64,000 nt of DNA from NCBI GenBank assembly GCA_964503145.1, contig CAZCYV010000002.1:496001-560000 (forward strand), given 5' to 3'. The notes beneath the pieces were generated by a model. That model did not search any database. It was given only the letters and a program-made list of their open reading frames with translations, and was not told where the DNA came from. Positions within the stretch are counted from its first letter, which is position 1; every line of letters starts with the position of its first letter. Below, in pieces: positions 59,653-64,000 of the stretch. This DNA is from RBG-16-57-11 sp964503145 (lineage in GTDB: Bacteria > Chloroflexota > Anaerolineae > Anaerolineales > UBA4823). A program made the position numbers and the translations under genes.

Positions 59653-60297
59653 ATGAGGAAAAGCTATAACGACTGGCTGGTGAGGGCGATTTGGCTGGGA
59701 GTGACCGCGGTTGGCGCAGCGCTGCTGACGGGCTGCGCAGCAGGGAGCAGTGTAGCGCCCTCTACACCTTTGGAGGGGACCAACTGGGCGATGCTAAGTT
59801 ATATAGATGCCAATGGGCAGATGAAGAACGCGCTGCCGGACGTACAGGTCACGGCTATCTTCAAAGATGGCAGGGTCGGCGGCAGCGACGGCTGCAATCG
59901 CTACTTTGCCTCCTATGAGGTGAACGGCAGCCAGATCAAGATCGGCCAGGCAGGTTCGACGATGATGGCCTGCTCGCCGGAGGAGATCATGATCCAGGCG
60001 GCCGCATTCCAGGCGGCGCTGGCTTCGGCCAGTTCGTTCAGAATCGAGAATGAGCAGTTGACGCTGATGAACGCTCAGGGCCAAGCGGTGCTGGTGTTCA
60101 AGGCGGGTGCAAAAACAGAGGGGCTGGCGCTGCGGAGTGCGCCAGCCGGAAAAATCATTGGCTTTCTGCCCGAGGGAGCGCCGGTGTTAATCCTGTATCA
60201 TCGTACACGGGTCGATGGCATCGAATGGATCGAAGTACAGGATTTGGTGGGGCGCACGGGGTGGGTGCTGGGGCGGTTCCTGGCTATTCGACCCTGA
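59653..60297 (+). CDS. META-domain lipoprotein with C-terminal SH3-like domain
   Basis: 214-residue lipoprotein. The signal peptide ends in the lipobox LLTGC (Cys about 28). A META/HslJ-like domain (about 40-140; LEGTNWAMLSYID, GSDGCNRYFASYEV, STMMACSPEEI) is followed by a bacterial SH3-like segment (about 152-212; LALRSAPAGKIIGFLPEGAPV, then EVQDLVGRTGWVLG). Such proteins sit on the outer face of the membrane and may bind cell wall. GGAGGAAGG precedes ATG 59653. LspA encoded at 35.5 kb would process it. Confidence 0.88.
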   Translation: MRKSYNDWLVRAIWLGVTAVGAALLTGCAAGSSVAPSTPLEGTNWAMLSYIDANGQMKNALPDVQVTAIFKDGRVGGSDGCNRYFASYEVNGSQIKIGQAGSTMMACSPEEIMIQAAAFQAALASASSFRIENEQLTLMNAQGQAVLVFKAGAKTEGLALRSAPAGKIIGFLPEGAPVLILYHRTRVDGIEWIEVQDLVGRTGWVLGRFLAIRP

Positions 60298-60362
60298 AAA
60301 ATTGGCTGCAAGCTTACACGAACTGGGCCAACTTTTTCGGTGAGATGCCTGCGCTAACGACC

Positions 60363-60974
60363 TTACGGGACGGCCGTGGCGGTCCAGGCGACCGGGCCGA
60401 TGGTGCAGGTCACGCCCTCTTTTTTAAACTTCAACTCGAGTGAGCCACGCGCCTGGCTTGGGGTCAGGAAGGTGCCCGTCATATAAACCTGCGAATCCCA
60501 ACTGATGGTAAACTTCCCATTCTCGACCGGAAAATAACGCGGCGGTTCGAAGGACAACGTGTCAGACAGCTCTTTCCCCTCCTGGCAATTGGCCTTTATG
60601 ATCCGAATCGTCTTTGGGACGACCATGTAGCCGGTCGGATTGGTGCGAAATGTCAGCGTGCCGCTTTCGAAGGTGCCCTCGAATTTTACTCCGGCCATTG
60701 GTTTGACCGCCGTCGGGGTGGGCATGGGACGAGTAGGCGTCGGGGGCGGCAGCGTCGGCGGGAGGAAGGTGGGGGTCGGTGGGGGGAGGGTGGGCGTCTC
60801 AGTAGGCGGGACAGGCGTCGGCGGCTCGGTCGGGGGCGGCGAAGTCGGCGTGGGGGGCAACGGCGTGGGGGATTCCTGTGGAGCAGCGGGAGCCGCACCG
60901 GGATAGTTGCAGCCAGCCAGAAGTACAAAGATCATCGCCATGGAAATTAGTTTCAGGAACGAAGCTGATTTCAT
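60363..60974 (-). CDS. Lipoprotein with long TPP-rich linker
   Basis: 203-residue lipoprotein with lipobox LLAGC (Cys about 22). A Pro/Thr-rich spacer of about 65 residues is followed by a beta-rich domain (about 95-200; FEGTFESGTLTFRTNPTGYMV, then MTGTFLTPSQARGSLELKF). No enzyme motif was seen. AAAGGAG lies 5 bases before the ATG. The linker is the typical surface spacer of this genome. Confidence 0.82.
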   Translation of the reverse strand: MKSASFLKLISMAMIFVLLAGCNYPGAAPAAPQESPTPLPPTPTSPPPTEPPTPVPPTETPTLPPPTPTFLPPTLPPPTPTRPMPTPTAVKPMAGVKFEGTFESGTLTFRTNPTGYMVVPKTIRIIKANCQEGKELSDTLSFEPPRYFPVENGKFTISWDSQVYMTGTFLTPSQARGSLELKFKKEGVTCTIGPVAWTATAVP

Positions 60975-61317
60975 GCGGACTCCTTTACAGGTATGACGAA
61001 ACGCGCAGATAAGAAGACGGTCAGGGTGTTTTTGTTCCTGCGCAAGGCGTTTTCGCGGTTAGAAAACATCCGTTTTTCACAGACGCAGAAGCGATATAAG
61101 ATGTATTTAACCTCATTCCTGCACGAAAAGCAAGGTCTATGCGAGTCTGTCTCATAGCAGGCTTTGATCGGTGCTGTGAGGTTGAGGTGACATTGACGTT
61201 CGATGGGATGAATGAAAGCGGGGCAGGACTGAGCCTGCCCCGGCAAAAACGGATTGGTATTACCTGCTGTGGTGTGCCCTGTTGAAGTGGAAGATCAGGC
61301 AGCTTCGGATGGGCTGG
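60975..61317. other. 343-bp intergenic region with a terminator-like hairpin
   Basis: No convincing gene is present. GGGGCAGG (61220-61227) pairs with CCTGCCCC (61234-61241) around a 6-base loop. On the minus strand it is followed by GCTTTCATT, so it is the likely terminator of the alkaline phosphatase gene (stop at 61318). The rest shows nothing recognisable; it must contain the promoter of the 60363-60974 lipoprotein gene. Confidence 0.55.
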
Positions 61318-62709
61318 TTATTCGCCACCCAGTAAGCTGAAGATCACTTTTCCGATATCAGTATTGTCGATATAGGGGCCGCGAACCGGATCGGTGAAGG
61401 AGGCGTAGCTGGTGAACCAATCGGCACCATAGCCTTTGGCAAAGAACGGGACCAAGCTGTTGGAGTGGTTGCCAGAGTTAAACTGCACACCCGGGACAAC
61501 GCCCTGACCATTGTTGACGATCGGCATCCAGGCCGGGTTGGAGCCAGGGCCCCACAAGAGACCGGTCTCGTGATCGGCGGTGATGATTAGCAAAGTCTCG
61601 TCCCAACTGCTGTTCTTCTCGATCCATTGGATCACTTTGATCACGGCCATGTCAAAGTCGTTCTGCTCTTCGATGGTGCGCCCGGTCTGGTTGGCGTGCT
61701 GGGCCCAGTCCACCGCTCCGCCTTCGACCATCAGGAACAGACCATCTGGATCCTCATCGAGCACATTCAAGGCCGCCAGGGTCATCTCGGCCAGAGTGGG
61801 GACGTTCTTGTTCAGGGGAACGGCGTAAGGGTCAGCATAGCCGTCGCCGCTGCGGGATTGCTGCAAGGTGGAATACACCTGGGGAACACCGATCACCCGC
61901 TTGGGTGTGGGGCTGCCGAGCAAGCGCCTGAACTCCAGCCGGCTCTGTACCAATTTCCAGGCGTCAAACTGGCCGTCGCCATCGGCGTCGTTGCCGGCTG
62001 TGCCAGCCAGCAGGGCCTCCCAGGTGGACTGACCGCCAACGTAACGGTAGTTGGGCACGGTTTTGGGCTTGCCGCTGTCGTCGAACCAGGGATGGCCCGT
62101 GCCCATGATGACATCCACCGAGCTTTCCAAGATCATTTCTCTGGCAATGGCCTCGTAGTTGTTGCGGCTGAGGTTGTGGGCAACAAAGGAGGCTGGGGTG
62201 GCATGGCTGAACTCGACCGAGGTCACGACACCGGTGGCCATGCCCTTTTCTTCGGCGGCTTCGACGACGTTCTTTATCCGATTGCCGTTGATGTCCAGAC
62301 CAATGGCGGCGTTGTAGGTTTTGACGCCGGTTGCCATGGCCGTACCAGCGGAAGCCGAGTCGGTATAGCAGATATTGACGTAGGTGAACTCGCTCCAGGC
62401 ACGCACCGGGTCATAGCCCCAACCAAAGCAGGGGTCGCCGGCGGGTGCACCCAACCACTCCGAGCCGGGATAGGTGCTCATGGCAAGCTGGACCGGAAAG
62501 CGATAGTACTGCTGGCGGTTGGCCGAACCGGTCATGTAATAGCTGGCTAACAGTGGGGTATTGAAGCCCATGCCATCGCTGATCATGACGATGATGTTTT
62601 TCGGGGCAGGCGGCTGACCGGCGGCGTTGGCCGGAACGAAGCCCAATAACAGGCTGAACAGGATCATGATGGAGAGAATGTGCAGGGAGGCTTTCTTCAG
62701 ACCGTTCAT
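61318..62709 (-). CDS. phoA: Secreted alkaline phosphatase (PhoA family)
   Basis: 463-residue exported phosphomonoesterase. A signal peptide (ILSIMILFSLLLGFVPANAA) is present. The metal and catalytic set comprises VMISDGMGFNTP, the nucleophile Ser in TDSASAGTAMATG, EFSHATPASF, MVEGGAVDWAQHAN and TADHETG. The Zn/Mg ligands expected of PhoA are all found. An inserted DADGDGQFD loop may bind calcium. AAAGGAG lies 6 bases before the ATG. It is next to a PhoX-like gene on the same strand; both fit phosphate scavenging, though no Pho box was identified. Confidence 0.93.
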   Translation of the reverse strand: MNGLKKASLHILSIMILFSLLLGFVPANAAGQPPAPKNIIVMISDGMGFNTPLLASYYMTGSANRQQYYRFPVQLAMSTYPGSEWLGAPAGDPCFGWGYDPVRAWSEFTYVNICYTDSASAGTAMATGVKTYNAAIGLDINGNRIKNVVEAAEEKGMATGVVTSVEFSHATPASFVAHNLSRNNYEAIAREMILESSVDVIMGTGHPWFDDSGKPKTVPNYRYVGGQSTWEALLAGTAGNDADGDGQFDAWKLVQSRLEFRRLLGSPTPKRVIGVPQVYSTLQQSRSGDGYADPYAVPLNKNVPTLAEMTLAALNVLDEDPDGLFLMVEGGAVDWAQHANQTGRTIEEQNDFDMAVIKVIQWIEKNSSWDETLLIITADHETGLLWGPGSNPAWMPIVNNGQGVVPGVQFNSGNHSNSLVPFFAKGYGADWFTSYASFTDPVRGPYIDNTDIGKVIFSLLGGE

Positions 62710-62900
62710 GTTATGCTCCTTTCGACTTAAGGTTTAATTTTTGGTTTAGAGATAAGCTATCAGGGCACCATGCCGAACCTCGGACAACAGGTAGTGTAAC
62801 GGAGGCGGATGAGACACAATTTAATTTGATGCTAATAGTGTGTAATCAAATTTTTAATGACAATTCAGGTCACAAAAACCAAGTTAGTCACGATCAGAAT

Positions 62901-62931
62901 AAAAAACTCCCGAGCAAACCTTGGGAGTTTT
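62901..62931 (-). terminator. Terminator of the PhoX-like gene
   Basis: On the minus strand AAAACTCCC (62931-62923) pairs with GGGAGTTTT (62911-62903), followed by a run of T to 62901. It lies 23 bases past the stop at 62954. Confidence 0.9.
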
Positions 62932-62953
62932 CTCTACCAAATAAAGGGATGGA

Positions 62954-64000
62954 TTAGCGATTGGGCGGATAGCGAAGCACCAACAGTTGCCCGCCCTCTA
63001 CCAGCTCGGCGTCGGTGGCGTAATGTGCCTGAGAGACCAGAATGAACCAGCCCGAGCCGAAAATATCGTCCAGGGGGATGATGCCGGACGATTCTTCATC
63101 GCGGGTGAGGAAGTTTGGCGCGCCGGGGATGAAGCGCAGTGGGTCGTGCTCGGCGATCAGCTCCAGCGAGTCGTTGGCGATGCTGTAGCGCCAGATCTTG
63201 GCCAAGTAATCCTGGCGGCCAGGATCCTCCTGAATGAACACCCGTCCGCGAGTATCTACAGTCAGGTTGTCCATCATTTTGGGACCCTCGCTGCCATCCA
63301 GGAGCATGTCGATCTTGCCACCGGCCATGGGGTTGGTGGGATCGTTGAAGCGCAGACGCCACAGTCGGCTGTTGGCAGTGAAACTTGCGGTGGTGACAAA
63401 GTAGAAGTCTGCCGGGTTGTTGGGATCCCAGGCGCCATCCTCCGGCCGCTGGAAGGCAGTCACGGAGTTAGCGTTGCTCAGCGCTTCAAGCTCAGCGCCG
63501 CTTAAGTAGGAGACATCCCCAAAGTTATGCACTGTGAAAGGGGTGCCTGAGGGAATGCCGCTGGTGTTGTCTTCGACCGGGAAGCCCTCGACCTTGATGC
63601 CATAGAGCACGCCGTTGGAAAGCCCGGCGGCTTCAATGGGATCGGATGAACTGGTCTTTTCGCCGACGTACACGTACACCTGTCCGCCACCGCTGTCATC
63701 CAGCCCCACCACGACCGTCTTCAGACCGGGATCGGGGTGGGCCACCGAGTTCTCCCAGGAGAACTTGCCCAGCCAGGGAAGCTCATAGCTGACGCCGTTC
63801 AGCAAGTGGGCGAAAGCACGTCCTTCGGCGCCTTTTTCTTCACCGTTCATGAAGATGCGCCCGTTATAGCCCAATCCGCTGGCCTGGTCATAGAAGGCAG
63901 ACAGCGGAGGCAAATCGGCGGAGCACAGGCGACTCAAAGCTACGCCCTTGGCCGGATCATTCCAATAACCATTTGGGTTCCAGGTGACGATGCTCTGGAT
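62954..64000 (-). CDS. PhoX/DUF839-like secreted phosphatase (5' end outside window)
   Basis: The C-terminal 348 codons of a larger protein are open up to the right edge (frame enters with QSIVTWNPNGYWNDPAKGVA). Segments such as GRIFMNGEE, SVTAFQRPEDGAWDPNNPADFYFVTTA and DNLTVDTRGRVFIQEDPG match the PhoX/DUF839 beta-propeller family of calcium-dependent phosphatases. Whether the full set of metal ligands is present cannot be judged from this part. It precedes the PhoA gene on the same strand but has its own terminator. Confidence 0.8.
   Translation of the reverse strand: MQSIVTWNPNGYWNDPAKGVALSRLCSADLPPLSAFYDQASGLGYNGRIFMNGEEKGAEGRAFAHLLNGVSYELPWLGKFSWENSVAHPDPGLKTVVVGLDDSGGGQVYVYVGEKTSSSDPIEAAGLSNGVLYGIKVEGFPVEDNTSGIPSGTPFTVHNFGDVSYLSGAELEALSNANSVTAFQRPEDGAWDPNNPADFYFVTTASFTANSRLWRLRFNDPTNPMAGGKIDMLLDGSEGPKMMDNLTVDTRGRVFIQEDPGRQDYLAKIWRYSIANDSLELIAEHDPLRFIPGAPNFLTRDEESSGIIPLDDIFGSGWFILVSQAHYATDAELVEGGQLLVLRYPPNR

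Noticed and set aside
60971..61246. 91-codon minus-strand frame upstream of the TPP-linker lipoprotein
   Set aside because: No ribosome-binding site or recognisable domain; it runs through a terminator-like hairpin.
1..64000. tRNA, rRNA, insertion sequences, prophage or integrase genes
   Set aside because: None found by eye: no T-loop/acceptor stem combination, no transposase or integrase motif, no terminal inverted repeats with target duplications.

Overview
The window looks like chromosomal DNA of a Chloroflexota bacterium, most likely of the class Anaerolineae. This is an inference from composition and protein style. The DNA is fairly GC-rich. Extracytoplasmic proteins carry long Thr/Pro (TPT-type) linkers, LysM and SdrD-B-like modules, and one secreted protein ends in a YLPLVIR tail. 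The phosphoglycerate mutase is of the archaeal apgM type, and many genes start within a few bases of a TATAAT/TAAAAT box. No rRNA, tRNA, CRISPR array, insertion sequence or phage module was seen.

Layout. 0-1.5 kb: start of a divergent gene and apgM. 1.5-3.3 kb: an SDR-family oxidoreductase with a TetR repressor behind a near-consensus promoter/operator. 3.35-7.3 kb: a compact lasso-peptide cluster on the minus strand, in the order RRE (B1), leader peptidase (B2), 46-residue precursor (A), cyclase (C) and HprK-like kinase (K), with no transporter next to it. 7.4-10 kb: a large secreted SdrD-B-like protein and a leaderless PilZ gene. 10-13.1 kb: a cyclic-nucleotide-domain histidine kinase with a NarL-type regulator, divergent from two tandem CheY-like regulators. 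13.2-21.6 kb: a frameshifted GH4 glycosidase, a membrane pseudokinase, membrane and LysM proteins, and glycosyltransferases. 21.7-26.9 kb: a cytoplasmic trypsin-like protease fused to a NUC1 nuclease, a YfcC-type carrier, HPRT and a pterin dehydratase. 27-32 kb: a TetR-controlled ABC/HlyD efflux operon. 32-48 kb: mostly housekeeping genes (PfkB kinase, M20 peptidase, lspA, RluD-type synthase, threonine aldolase, purine nucleoside phosphorylase, S1 protein, ComEA-like protein, PspC, RRM protein, corrinoid/pterin methyltransferase, aminotransferase). 48-51 kb: a striking one-component regulator in which a SARP DNA-binding/BTAD half is joined through one membrane helix to an ABC-type solute-binding domain. 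51-53.3 kb: proBA. 53.4-55.6 kb: two signal-less trypsin-like proteases in an operon with a LuxR protein that has a dead receiver. 55.7-64 kb: cell-surface and secreted proteins (a repeat protein, a C39-like/TPR protein, two lipoproteins) and two secreted phosphatases.

The most interesting items are the transporter-less lasso cluster with its kinase, the SARP-TM-solute-binding-protein sensor, the protease-nuclease fusion, the TPT-tailed pseudokinase, the membrane GAF-HTH protein, the RRM gene with a terminator inside its leader, and the recurring leaderless promoter architecture. Start codons were revised where Shine-Dalgarno or promoter positions decided them. Functions are assigned from recognisable motifs only; no database search was run.
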